DNA from: Deltaproteobacteria bacterium
GTDB taxonomy: Bacteria; Desulfobacterota; Syntrophia; Syntrophales; UBA2210
Assembly (NCBI GenBank): GCA_016933215.1
Contig: JAFGBH010000052.1
Coordinates: 1-39,489, forward strand
Length of the DNA stretch: 39,489 nucleotides
Direction of reading: 5' to 3'
The translations under genes and the position numbers were made by a program. Numbering within the stretch: position 1 is the first letter of the stretch; the number at the start of each line of letters is the position of its first letter. The notes below the pieces were generated by a model that saw nothing but the letters and a program-made list of their open reading frames with translations, did not search any database and was not told where the DNA came from. Below are positions 16,196 through 23,690 of this stretch, one piece after another.

Positions 16196-16954
16196 CTACT
16201 CCTTTATTCTATACCTTCTTCCAAAGCCTGCCAGACCAAGGAGACCAAGGCCGATAAGAAGCATTGTGTCTGGTTCAGGCGTGGGAATGGGGGGAGGGTC
16301 AGCAATTAGATCTACCGATTCTGTGCCAAATATCGAACCCAAAGAATAAGGATAAAACGAAAACGCCAGGGAAACACTGCTCAATGGTGCAGAGGATGTT
16401 CCGTATATGAGGCTGGAATTGTTCCACAAAATGTTAATATTGCCATCGTACCTCGTAATATCGACAGCGGTAAAACCAGCTAAAGGCAACGTATTATTTC
16501 CGGAGGAAAAGGTGTCATTTTCTATTGCAGCATATTGCATGCCGCGGCGTGAAAACCAAGCATCAACATAGCCAACAGTCGCAATCATCTCATCATTGAT
16601 ATCGAAGAGACTCAAGGTAATTTTTTGCATAGCCATATAACTGCCATCAGAGTCCCAGGAAAAATCAAAATCTATCTGAAAATCCGCAAGTGGATCACAG
16701 CTCTGGGTTAGTGTGACCGTTGACCATTTATTATATTCAGTCGGAATTATATTGGTAACGACCAATTCGGATCCGCTTTCTGCATAAGTCCAGTTCGAAG
16801 CATTATCAAAAGAAATATTCCATGCGTGATCCAAAACGCCATCATCAAAGTCATCATAGATTATGTCCGCACAGGCAGGAAGCGCATCAAGACTCAGAAA
16901 GAAAATTGTTGCGAAAATTATAAGATATTTTTTCCCTCGCTTCGTTTTCATCAT
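16196..16954 (-). CDS. PEP-CTERM sorted exported protein
   Basis: A 252-residue protein with an N-terminal signal peptide (MMKTKRGKK, hydrophobic core, cleavage near ACA/D at residue 29). A beta-rich body follows (DDFDDGVLDHAWNI start, LamG/jelly-roll-like in look). It ends in a classic PEP-CTERM tail in the last 29 residues: PTPEP, a hydrophobic helix, then GRRYR. Such proteins are cut and sorted by an exosortase to the cell surface or into exopolysaccharide; no exosortase gene lies in this window. Two adjacent ATGs are possible starts; GAAGGAGG precedes them by 4 and 7 bases, and I give the first. The gene sits directly behind a remnant of another PEP-CTERM gene and is probably controlled by the sigma-54-type promoter at 17111-17125. 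Confidence 0.9.
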   Translation of the reverse strand: MMKTKRGKKYLIIFATIFFLSLDALPACADIIYDDFDDGVLDHAWNISFDNASNWTYAESGSELVVTNIIPTEYNKWSTVTLTQSCDPLADFQIDFDFSWDSDGSYMAMQKITLSLFDINDEMIATVGYVDAWFSRRGMQYAAIENDTFSSGNNTLPLAGFTAVDITRYDGNINILWNNSSLIYGTSSAPLSSVSLAFSFYPYSLGSIFGTESVDLIADPPPIPTPEPDTMLLIGLGLLGLAGFGRRYRIKE

Positions 16955-16984
16955 AGTGCCTCCTTCATAAAACAAACCCATTAT

Positions 16985-17071
16985 CTACTCTTTTACTCTA
17001 AACCTTCTTCCAAAGTCGGCCAGGCCAAGGATTATTGCGTCTTACATATAAGAAATGGGTCGTATTTTCAT
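16985..17071 (-). pseudogene. Gutted PEP-CTERM gene: start and tail kept, body deleted
   Basis: Read on the minus strand, a GAGGGGAGG ribosome site (about 17076-17084) precedes ATG at 17071. The frame reads MKIRPISYM, a TAA, then in the same frame DAIILGLADFGRRFRVKE and a TAG. The last 14 codons match the end of the neighbouring PEP-CTERM protein (LGLAGFGRRYRIKE). The frame is exactly 29 codons. This looks like an old PEP-CTERM gene that lost its body by internal deletion and kept its expression signals and sorting tail. It lies 30 bp upstream of the intact PEP-CTERM gene. Confidence 0.75.
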
Positions 17072-17110
17072 TTTCCTCCCCTCATTTGACTTGCATTTAA
17101 TGAATTAAAA

Positions 17111-17125
17111 GCAAGAATCATGCCC
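17111..17125 (-). promoter_or_regulatory. Candidate sigma-54 (-24/-12) promoter for the PEP-CTERM locus
   Basis: On the minus strand the sequence reads GGGCATGATTCTTGC followed by T, matching TGGCAC-N5-TTGCW with invariant GG at 17124-17123 and GC at 17112-17111 exactly 10 bases apart. It is 40 bp before the start codon of the gutted PEP-CTERM gene and about 157 bp before the intact one. Confidence 0.65.
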
Positions 17126-17256
17126 TCCTGACTTTACTATTTGTAGTATTTGATTCTATATTTTTAACAAGCTTATTTTACAGGCTTAATCATAATAGGT
17201 TATTGTCGCAATAGCGATGTCCCTATGCATGAAGTACGAAAAACGCAAGTCAAGAC

Positions 17257-17411
17257 TGTAAAGAATCGTGACACATTTTTTACACTATGACCAAAATTAT
17301 TAACTATACTTAATAATATTAATTAGTTATTATATAAACCGTATTTGTAAAGTATTCTGACACTATTTTTACAATTTATATAATATATTGAAATTGTGAA
17401 GAATCCTGACA
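17257..17411. promoter_or_regulatory. Three 17-bp TGTNA-N7-TGACA sites, likely activator binding sites
   Basis: Three near-identical partly palindromic sites: TGTAAAGAATCGTGACA (17257-17273), TGTAAAGTATTCTGACA (17346-17362) and TGTGAAGAATCCTGACA (17395-17411). They lie roughly 145, 235 and 285 bp upstream of the -12 element of the minus-strand sigma-54-like promoter, the usual distance for enhancer-binding proteins. The family that controls PEP-CTERM genes in other bacteria (PrsR-like) is the obvious candidate. The remainder of 17126-17627 is AT-rich and has no gene. Confidence 0.6.
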
Positions 17412-17570
17412 GGTATTTATTATTTGTCCCTAATTGTTGATCATACTCAACAATATTAATGATATGGTTAGGTTAAGGTATATTGAGTAAATTCATAAAG
17501 GTTTAGAAAAAGCGCTTTTCCTCCTTTTTTCCCCGGGAAAGCTCCCCTCGTTTAACGGCCTCCATTTACA

Positions 17571-17599
17571 TTTAATGCAAACAAAAATTAGGGTATAAT
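17571..17599 (+). promoter_or_regulatory. Candidate promoter of the isochorismatase-fold gene
   Basis: A perfect -10 box TATAAT (17594-17599) with a weak -35 TTTAAT (17571-17576) at 17-bp spacing lies 29 bp before the start codon, and AAGGAGGAGA follows as the ribosome site. Confidence 0.45.
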
Positions 17600-17627
17600 A
17601 CTGACGAAAATGTAAGGAGGAGAGAAA

Positions 17628-18299
17628 ATGAAGATAATAACAATATTTAAACACGTTGCCCTTGGTTTTGTATGTTCCGCCATTTTCTTGATCGCCTGTC
17701 CGTTTTTCAACTCTCCGATTTATGCCGGTGATAATGATACGATCATTGAACTCTGGGACACGGTGAAAATACCGCCACCAGTTGAGCTGAAAGCTGTTAA
17801 GCTTGAACCGAAAGAAACAGCCTTTCTGATCCTGGACATAGAGGAGCTAACCTGTAATCAGGAACGACGGCCACGGTGTATTTCCTCCGTTCCCAAAATC
17901 AAAGCCTTTCTGGATCGGGCACGGAGCAACGGCGTTGCCGTTGTGTACAGCATGACAAGCAGGGGAACAATAGAAACGATTCTGCCCGGTGTGACCCCTC
18001 AGGGAAAGGAGCCGGTTGTCAAATCAAGCGTCGATAAATTTTACAACACCGATCTGGAAAAGATACTGCGCGAAAAGGGGATTAAAACGGTGGTTATCGT
18101 CGGGACGACGGCTGAAGGTGCCGTCTTGCATACGGCAACCGGTGCTGCCATGCGCGGCTTTCAGGTTATCGTTCCCGTTGACGGGATGTCTGCCGGAACC
18201 CTTTATGCCGAACAGTATACGGCATGGCATCTTCTCAACGCACCGGGAACCAGGCGGAGTACAACCCTGACCAGATTCGATATGATCGGGTTTGAATAG
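17628..18299 (+). CDS. Exported isochorismatase-fold protein lacking the catalytic Cys
   Basis: A 223-residue protein with a signal peptide (1-33, cleavage after YAG) and an isochorismatase/cysteine-hydrolase fold. The catalytic Asp is present in LILDIEE (Asp70) and the Lys in SSVDKFYN (Lys137). The segment that normally holds the nucleophile as xxxCVxxTA reads TAEGAVLHTA, putting Ala165 in place of Cys. The third member of the triad is thus missing and ordinary amide or ester hydrolysis through a Cys is not expected. Export is also unusual for this mostly cytoplasmic family. It may be a binding protein or use another mechanism. The next gene (18368) follows after 68 bp on the same strand. 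Confidence 0.85.
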   Translation: MKIITIFKHVALGFVCSAIFLIACPFFNSPIYAGDNDTIIELWDTVKIPPPVELKAVKLEPKETAFLILDIEELTCNQERRPRCISSVPKIKAFLDRARSNGVAVVYSMTSRGTIETILPGVTPQGKEPVVKSSVDKFYNTDLEKILREKGIKTVVIVGTTAEGAVLHTATGAAMRGFQVIVPVDGMSAGTLYAEQYTAWHLLNAPGTRRSTTLTRFDMIGFE

Positions 18300-18367
18300 A
18301 AGAGGGTGGTTGTGGATATTCAGTAATATGAATAGATACGGACAGCTTTTTCCCTTTACGGATATAT

Positions 18368-18820
18368 ATGATTGAAAAGCGTAATGGATTTTTAAAATCG
18401 AGCACACCACAGTGGCAGAGGAAATTTGCCATCTTTTGCGGGATAGCAATGATTCTCCTCTGTGGTTATTACATCGCGCAGGTCTACTCTGCTAATCAAT
18501 GGTCTCACCAGTTGTTAAAGGCCCTGCTTCTCTTTGGTATCGTGCTGTTGATACTGGGGTCCTATGCAAAGACACTGTTTTATACGGTGTCTGCGACGGA
18601 GAGAGGGTTGGAAACGGATAATATTATTGGGGTACCTCAGTTGCTGCTATGGGATGATATTATTGCGATACGAAGACCTCGGTTTGGCTTTCCTCTGAAT
18701 CACACCTACGTCATTTCGAAAAATGGGGACAAGCTACTCCTGATTAAGAGCAACGATCGGTATAAAGAACTGGCAGAATACATAAGAGAAAATGCCCCCA
18801 ATTTAGAAGAAACGATTTAG
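18368..18820 (+). CDS. Membrane protein with two helices and a PH-like C-terminal domain
   Basis: A 150-residue protein of no certain family. Two membrane helices (about residues 20-40 and 48-67) are followed by a domain of about 80 residues with the pattern of a bacterial PH-like fold: FYTVSATERGLETDN, WDDIIAIRRP, YVISKNGDKLLLI and a terminal helix ELAEYIRENAP. This layout (helical hairpin then PH-like domain) is common in uncharacterised membrane proteins. The ribosome site is weak. The gene is probably cotranscribed with the preceding exported protein, and copy A of the 110-bp dispersed repeat begins 16 bp after its stop codon. Confidence 0.7.
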   Translation: MIEKRNGFLKSSTPQWQRKFAIFCGIAMILLCGYYIAQVYSANQWSHQLLKALLLFGIVLLILGSYAKTLFYTVSATERGLETDNIIGVPQLLLWDDIIAIRRPRFGFPLNHTYVISKNGDKLLLIKSNDRYKELAEYIRENAPNLEETI

Positions 18821-18835
18821 ACAAACATAGTCAGC

Positions 18836-18945
18836 ATGAACTGAACAGCGAGCGCATTCCCCGTTGCTTGCAGCGGGGTTAGCGAGCGAATAAAAATAAA
18901 ATTTTACTTAATCCCGCTTATACGGGATTGCGGGGGAGCTTCAAT
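18836..18945 (+). repeat. Dispersed structured repeat, copy A
   Basis: An element of about 110 bp beginning GAACTGAACAGCGAGCGC and ending GGGGAGCTTCAAT. It contains two hairpins: CCCCG..TGC/GCA..CGGGG and AATCCCG/CGGGATT. It is almost identical to copy B at 19898-20006 and related to copies C (28040-28153, inverted) and D (34108-34290). It sits between convergent genes. Confidence 0.9.
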
Positions 18946-18999
18946 CAATATTTACCTTGGGAATGATATAAGCAGGGTCAGCTATCCCTGCCTTCTGTA

Positions 19000-19758
19000 T
19001 TATTGAAACGCCTCTACTTTCTTATAGCCGGCAGGTAAATCAAATATATTGCTCGGTGCTTTAACTTCTTTGAATTCGATCAGCTCAACCGATGATTTCA
19101 TTGTCTGCCCCATCATCACCGTGGTTTGCTCCGAATATACATGCACCCCTTTGATTTTCTTTATTTCCTGCATTATAGCGTCGATGTTCTGGCTCATGCC
19201 GGGCATCTGAGCCATCATCCCGGTCGAATGTTTTGCGTATAGTTCTCCATCAACTTTGATTTCCTCTGTGGCCCAAATTTCCGAATTCGTTGTACCCATT
19301 GCCATTTCTATCGTTTGAATGTATTTTCGGCAATTCCATTTACCAATCTTCTTTCTTTCCTTTGTTTCTTCCACCTTCACATTCATTTGCATCATTTTAT
19401 TCATAACCTGCTCAAAGCTGTCTTTCTCTTCCTGGGACATCTCTCCAATTTCTTTGTTCATTTTTTTTGAAAAATCCATCGGCATACTGACAATTGTCTT
19501 TTCTTCATGATTGGCAGTCGTGATGGTTTTCTTATCGAGATCAATAACAGTCTTTTGCTTTTCATTCATGATCGCCATTTTAGTCGGTGTAATCCAGGAC
19601 TCGACAATCAGATCGTGCGCAGGCTGCATGGTACCCATAATTTTCACGGCATCGATATGCTCTTTCTGCTTCATATATGCGGCACCGTAAGCGTTTTGAA
19701 ACAGAAGAGTTAAAGATAGTATCGATACAATACATAGTAGAAATGTTGTTTTTCTCAT
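19000..19758 (-). CDS. Exported DUF4412-domain protein
   Basis: A 252-residue protein with a signal peptide (MRKTTFLLCIVSIL.., cleavage near AYG/A at 26). The mature part resembles DUF4412, a family of periplasmic or outer-membrane-associated proteins of unknown function. Visible features are the YMKQKEHID start of the domain, W-I-T-P-T-K-M, the Met-rich helix (MNKMMQMNVKVEETKE), KIGKWNCRKYIQ with a lone Cys, and the closing NIFDLPAGYKKV. The many Met residues (MMAQMPGMSQN, TTVMMGQTMK) are notable and could bind Cu or Ag, but this is speculation. It stands alone between two copies of the 110-bp repeat. Confidence 0.8.
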   Translation of the reverse strand: MRKTTFLLCIVSILSLTLLFQNAYGAAYMKQKEHIDAVKIMGTMQPAHDLIVESWITPTKMAIMNEKQKTVIDLDKKTITTANHEEKTIVSMPMDFSKKMNKEIGEMSQEEKDSFEQVMNKMMQMNVKVEETKERKKIGKWNCRKYIQTIEMAMGTTNSEIWATEEIKVDGELYAKHSTGMMAQMPGMSQNIDAIMQEIKKIKGVHVYSEQTTVMMGQTMKSSVELIEFKEVKAPSNIFDLPAGYKKVEAFQ

Positions 19759-19897
19759 AGCGCCTTTCCTTTTCTTAATAATTGTTAAAGTAATAATCCT
19801 GCCGCTCTTCTAAGTAACATCTGTAAAATCACGGTAAGAGGAATGTAGAGTCAGGGACATATTATGTGTAACTTATCCTACAAATTGTATGTAAAAT

Positions 19898-20006
19898 ATG
19901 AACTGAACAGCGAGCGCATTCCCCGTTGCTTGCAGCGGGGTTAGCGAGCGAATAAAAATAAAATTTTCCTTAATCCCGCTTATACGGGATTGCGGGGAGC
20001 TTCAAT
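19898..20006 (+). repeat. Dispersed structured repeat, copy B
   Basis: 109 bp, differing from copy A by only a few bases (one G fewer in the GGGGG run, one or two substitutions in the AT-rich middle). It lies 22 bp beyond the stop of the PIN toxin gene, in the gap between that gene and the upstream end of the DUF4412 gene. The rest of the gap (19759-19897) has no gene. Confidence 0.9.
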
Positions 20007-20027
20007 AATACAGTATCCCGGCAATAG

Positions 20028-20465
20028 CTACTTTCTGGTTTTTTTGATTATTTTTATAAATTCTGTTGCAGTTGTTATAATACACGATCCGTACCGGCCT
20101 ACTTCTATCACTTTTGCATCGCCGCTTACAAGATAGTCAGCAGACGACGCGGCGGCGCAGGAAATAAACTTATCGTCATCAGGATCTTGACAGACTCCAT
20201 GAACTTCTTCCTTGACATCAACTACTTCAAAATATGGGAGGATCTCATCGACAAGAATTACTTCAATCTCTTCCGCGGATAAAGAAAACTTAGGGTACTT
20301 TAAAACAGAGGTAAATTCTTCAAAGGTTTGACGAGAGAAAAAAGGAGTGATTTCATTTCTTTTCCATAAATCAGCTATTTCAGACAATTGACCCTTGAAA
20401 AGCAATGCTGATATCAGGACGTTCGTATCAAGAATAACCTTTATTGTCGTTTTCTTCTTGACCAT
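20028..20465 (-). CDS. PIN-domain ribonuclease toxin (type II TA)
   Basis: A 145-residue PIN protein. The conserved acidic residues are visible: Asp13 in VILDTNVL, the Glu in TFEEF (49/50), the DPDDDKF signature at 94-100 and Asp116 in LVSGDAKVI. These form the Mg-binding site of VapC-like RNases. The start codon lies within the 3' end of the antitoxin gene (25-bp overlap), so the two are translationally coupled with the antitoxin first, as is usual. The target RNA cannot be inferred. Confidence 0.9.
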   Translation of the reverse strand: MVKKKTTIKVILDTNVLISALLFKGQLSEIADLWKRNEITPFFSRQTFEEFTSVLKYPKFSLSAEEIEVILVDEILPYFEVVDVKEEVHGVCQDPDDDKFISCAAASSADYLVSGDAKVIEVGRYGSCIITTATEFIKIIKKTRK

Positions 20466-20680
20466 TTGACGGCGTCCGTAACATCTTCATACGTTAATCC
20501 AAGTCGCTCAATCTTGTCTCTTACCGCTGATAGTGAAGCAGACGCCGGCGTGATTTTTACTGGAGACAAAACAATTTTACTGCCCTTAATGTCTACATCG
20601 AAATAATCGATGCCGGGAAATTCTTTTACAATCTCCTTGGGTAGCGTTAGTTGATTTTTGGAAGTCTTTTTTGCGAGCAT
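20441..20680 (-). CDS. AbrB/MazE-like antitoxin
   Basis: A 79-residue protein with an N-terminal swapped-hairpin AbrB-type DNA-binding motif (KTSKNQLTLPKEIVKEFPG) and a C-terminal tail that would wrap the PIN toxin (KIERLGLTYEDVTDAVKWSRRKRQ). A good ribosome site (AAGGAG) lies 6 bases before the ATG. The gene overlaps the toxin gene. A palindrome over its promoter suggests autoregulation by the TA complex. Confidence 0.88.
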   Translation of the reverse strand: MLAKKTSKNQLTLPKEIVKEFPGIDYFDVDIKGSKIVLSPVKITPASASLSAVRDKIERLGLTYEDVTDAVKWSRRKRQ

Positions 20681-20729
20681 ATCCTTATCTCCTTGTTGTA
20701 AGGATACATTACTCTATGGCAAGTGTCAA
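20680..20729 (-). promoter_or_regulatory. Promoter and palindromic operator of the AbrB/PIN operon
   Basis: On the minus strand, TTGACA (20729-20724) and TATCCT (20706-20701) are 17 bp apart. The -10 box lies in one arm of an inverted repeat (AAGGATA at 20700-20706, TATCCTT at 20680-20686) whose other arm overlaps the start codon region. A protein bound there would block both polymerase and ribosome access. Confidence 0.6.
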
Positions 20730-20736
20730 AGGTTTT

Positions 20737-21297
20737 TTACAATTCCTCGATATCATGTTTCACTTGATCCAGCAGCGGTCCATCGAAAAGACAGAGGCGG
20801 ATCGTTTTCAGCGGTGATTCCGGATATTCCTCAAAGAACTGCTGTACCGCCGTCAGATAGGCCCTGGAACAGATATCGAGAGGGACGGCAAAAATCCCCG
20901 AGCTGATCCCCGGAAATGAAATTGATGTCCATCCCTGTTCGTGGGCCCTGACAAATGCCGATTCCACGGCCTGAACAAGTTTTCTCTCTTCTTCACCGTC
21001 TCCCTTTCGTGGTCCCACGGCATGAACAACTCCCTTGAAGGGCAGTTTTCCCGCCGTTGTCACCACGGCACCGCCCGTAGGAACCGCACCCTGTTCACGG
21101 ACCAGTTTTTTCCCCTCTTCGACGAGCTTGGAGCCGGCCGCCCGTGCAATCGCCGCAGCAACGCCGCCCCCGTGTGACAGCATACCGTTGGCGGCATTTA
21201 CGATGGTCTCCACGGGTTCTTTCAGGAGATCGCCGGTGACGACGGAAAAGGTCCCGCCATTCGGGAATGTGATACGTTTAATCAATGATTCTTTCAT
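20737..21297 (-). CDS. Macro-domain protein (ADP-ribose/O-acetyl-ADP-ribose hydrolase type)
   Basis: A 186-residue macro domain. The ADP-ribose-binding elements are clear: VVTGDLL near 19-25, IVNAANGML (32-40), the loop SHGGGVAAAI (41-50) and the phosphate loop FPGISSGIF (128-136). The pattern is closest to MacroD/YmdB-like hydrolases that remove ADP-ribose from proteins or from O-acetyl-ADP-ribose. I start at 21297 because GGGAGG lies 5-8 bases upstream; a longer frame to 21342 has no ribosome site. It is next to the AbrB/PIN pair on the same strand but separated from it by 56 bp containing the TA promoter, so it is likely a separate unit. Confidence 0.9.
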   Translation of the reverse strand: MKESLIKRITFPNGGTFSVVTGDLLKEPVETIVNAANGMLSHGGGVAAAIARAAGSKLVEEGKKLVREQGAVPTGGAVVTTAGKLPFKGVVHAVGPRKGDGEEERKLVQAVESAFVRAHEQGWTSISFPGISSGIFAVPLDICSRAYLTAVQQFFEEYPESPLKTIRLCLFDGPLLDQVKHDIEEL

Positions 21298-21482
21298 AGA
21301 TGACCTCCCGCCACATTTGCTGTATGTCTCGTGATGAAACACACGAAGGGTTGTCTTTTCCTGTTGGATTTCTGAAATATATCAGAATCGGAGAATATAT
21401 AAACTCTTTTTTTCAATTACCAATTGCGGTCAATAATGTATAATAACACTGTTCAAAAGTCTCACGATCTCGGGAGACGGTC

Positions 21483-22226
21483 ATGAAAAATGTCCTTGCA
21501 GTCATTATAATTGTCAGCCTGGGATATACCCTCTACGGAACAGCGATGCTCGGTGTCAGGATTTTTACGGGCAAAAAAATAAGTGACAGGAGTGTTTCAT
21601 TCCAGAATTCGGCATCACCGGAGCGATACAGGATCCTGATTGTCGGTGACAGTACCGGTGTAGGCACAGGTGCGGAAACACCGGAGGATTCCATAGCGGG
21701 ATTGATTCTTCGGGATTATCCGGAAACGACCATCGAAAACCGTGCGGAAAATGGCGCGAAGTTTGCCGATGTCATCTCCCAACTCGATGAAGAGACATCA
21801 GACTACTATGATCTCATTCTGATTCAGGCGGGCGGAAATGATATCCTTCGTTTTACCTCTCTGGATACGCTCAGAGACAATGTCGGGACACTTCTTCGAA
21901 CGGCGAAGGAACGAGCACAGCATGTCGTCTTTATGAGTACGGGAAATGTGGGCAACGCGCCCGCCTTTATGCCGCCGCTTAGCTGGGTCTATACGTCGCG
22001 AACCCGAAAAGTGCGAAAAATCCTGATGGAGGTTGCCGAGGCTGAAGGGGTTGTCTATGTCGATCTCTTTATGGAACGGAGTGACGATCCCTTCGTTTCC
22101 GAACCGGAGCGCTACAACGCCCCCGATTTCCTCCATCCCGGAAGCGAGGGATACCGCCTCTGGTATGAAGCACTCAAGACCCAGGCCCATCTGGATGAGC
22201 TCATTGGGAAGCAGCCAGCAGAATAG
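21483..22226 (+). CDS. SGNH/GDSL-family hydrolase with N-terminal membrane anchor
   Basis: A 247-residue protein with an N-terminal hydrophobic helix (3-28), probably an uncleaved signal anchor, and an SGNH hydrolase domain. The block I nucleophile Ser57 is in VGDSTG, block II Gly is in ENGAKF (89-94), block III Asn119 is in AGGND and block V has Asp215/His218 in DFLHPG. All four catalytic elements are intact, so an active esterase or lipase-like enzyme facing the periplasm is likely. A TATAAT box lies at 21439-21444 without a good -35. Confidence 0.9.
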   Translation: MKNVLAVIIIVSLGYTLYGTAMLGVRIFTGKKISDRSVSFQNSASPERYRILIVGDSTGVGTGAETPEDSIAGLILRDYPETTIENRAENGAKFADVISQLDEETSDYYDLILIQAGGNDILRFTSLDTLRDNVGTLLRTAKERAQHVVFMSTGNVGNAPAFMPPLSWVYTSRTRKVRKILMEVAEAEGVVYVDLFMERSDDPFVSEPERYNAPDFLHPGSEGYRLWYEALKTQAHLDELIGKQPAE

Positions 22227-22292
22227 ACGATTTGCCTTAATGTAATATTTTCTAAATGTGTGCTAACTATCCGATAAAAAAGGAGAGAAGCT

Positions 22293-23633
22293 ATGGAATC
22301 AAAGCGCAAACTGTTTCATAATATGGGGCTTTTCGATGGCATCTCCGATTTACTTCAGGATGATAAAATCGTTATCACATCAGGGGATCGCATCGGGAAG
22401 ATCGAAAGCATCGAGGCAATCGATCGATATCAGAACTGCGAGCAAATTGACCTTGAGGGGAAGACCATGCTCCCCGGTTTCATCGATGCTCATCTCCATA
22501 TTACCGTTCCCTTTATCATGGAGGCGACACCCAGGGGATTTCTCCAGATGAACCGGCAACTCGCCCTGAATTTTGCCAACTGTGTCAAATACGGTGTTAC
22601 CACCATACGGGACATGGGGGCATTTCCGAAGAAGATCATAAAATGGCGGAAAAAGATTGAGAGCGGAAAAGCTCTGGGGCCCAGGATCGTGTCAGCGCTC
22701 TCATTCATTACCAGCGTGGGAGGGGTTCCCGAGATGGCGCCCACCCTGAATCCGGTAGAATCTCTTGTTGCGGGTGGCCAGTTTGCCGAACGTTTGAAAA
22801 CTCCCGAGGAGGTAAGAGTGGTGGCAAACCGCCTCGTCGATCAGGGGGCAACCTGGCTCAAGACGCAGTATTCGGAACAATCCTTTCTTTTTCACGGGCC
22901 GCTCCCCTATCTCTCCGACGCCTGTTTCGACGCGCTCGTCGAAGTGGGAAAGAAACGAAACGTTAAGGTTGCGATGCATCATACGGAACGGGCGGGTTTT
23001 CTGAAAGGGATTCACGTGGGCGTCAATACCCTTGAGCACTGTGCAATGGAGGAACTCGACGAGGCCGAAATTGACCGTTTCGTCGCGCAGAACATGGCTA
23101 TCGTACCCACTCTTAAGATCATGGGAGATTCTTTTGAGGTGGAAGAAATCCTTGACTGGTTGAAGACAGAGGGAGCCGATGATTTTCTTTCGGAACCGCT
23201 CAGGCAGTCTATCGCGGGAGTGGAAGTGCTTCTCACGAAGCCCTATCCACCGCCGGACTATGAGAAAAAATTTTACCACGACACCGAGCACTTCAGTCGG
23301 GGTTATCCGGTTGCCCTCAAAAACGTCGAGAATATCAAAAAAGCGGGTGGAACCGTCGGAGTGGGAACTGACTGCTGCGGAACGGGTCTCAGCTTTTTCG
23401 GATCCTACTGGAAGGAACTCAGGTATCTCACGCAGGCAGGGTTCACAAATGCAGAGGCGCTCAAGGCCGCAACTGCAGTCAATGCGAATATCATCGACAT
23501 GGCGGACGATGTCGGCACTATTGAGCCGGGAAAGTATGCTGACTTTGCGATTATTGACGGAAATCCCATCAACAATATCGAGACAACGAAAAATGTCACA
23601 ATGGTTGTAAAGGGCGGCGCGATTGTGGCATAA
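22293..23633 (+). CDS. Amidohydrolase (imidazolonepropionase/prolidase-like)
   Basis: A 446-residue metal-dependent amidohydrolase. Metal ligands are visible in DAHLHI (His67, His69), VAMHHTER, NTLEHC and the catalytic Asp in VGTDCCG. The C-terminal composite beta-sandwich closes with IEPGKYADFAIIDGNP. The family covers imidazolonepropionase, Xaa-Pro/Xaa-Arg dipeptidases and related enzymes; the substrate cannot be told here. An AGGAGAG ribosome site precedes the ATG. It is followed after 57 bp by a small membrane protein gene and then a second amidohydrolase, so the three may form one functional group. Confidence 0.88.
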   Translation: MESKRKLFHNMGLFDGISDLLQDDKIVITSGDRIGKIESIEAIDRYQNCEQIDLEGKTMLPGFIDAHLHITVPFIMEATPRGFLQMNRQLALNFANCVKYGVTTIRDMGAFPKKIIKWRKKIESGKALGPRIVSALSFITSVGGVPEMAPTLNPVESLVAGGQFAERLKTPEEVRVVANRLVDQGATWLKTQYSEQSFLFHGPLPYLSDACFDALVEVGKKRNVKVAMHHTERAGFLKGIHVGVNTLEHCAMEELDEAEIDRFVAQNMAIVPTLKIMGDSFEVEEILDWLKTEGADDFLSEPLRQSIAGVEVLLTKPYPPPDYEKKFYHDTEHFSRGYPVALKNVENIKKAGGTVGVGTDCCGTGLSFFGSYWKELRYLTQAGFTNAEALKAATAVNANIIDMADDVGTIEPGKYADFAIIDGNPINNIETTKNVTMVVKGGAIVA

Positions 23634-23690
23634 AAGACAGCATCACTTTTATTGATATAGCTGATCATACACAAAAAAAGGAGGTGTGAA

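Noticed and set aside
17500-17513. GG-N10-GC pattern on the plus strand before the isochorismatase-fold gene
   Set aside because: Only the invariant bases match; the flanking bases (GGTTT and AAGC) differ from TGGCAC and TTGC, and a TATAAT box closer to the gene explains its promoter better.
18836-20006. Copies A and B considered as ends of a composite transposon around the DUF4412 gene
   Set aside because: They are direct repeats without terminal inverted repeats or a transposase, and single copies C and D occur elsewhere.
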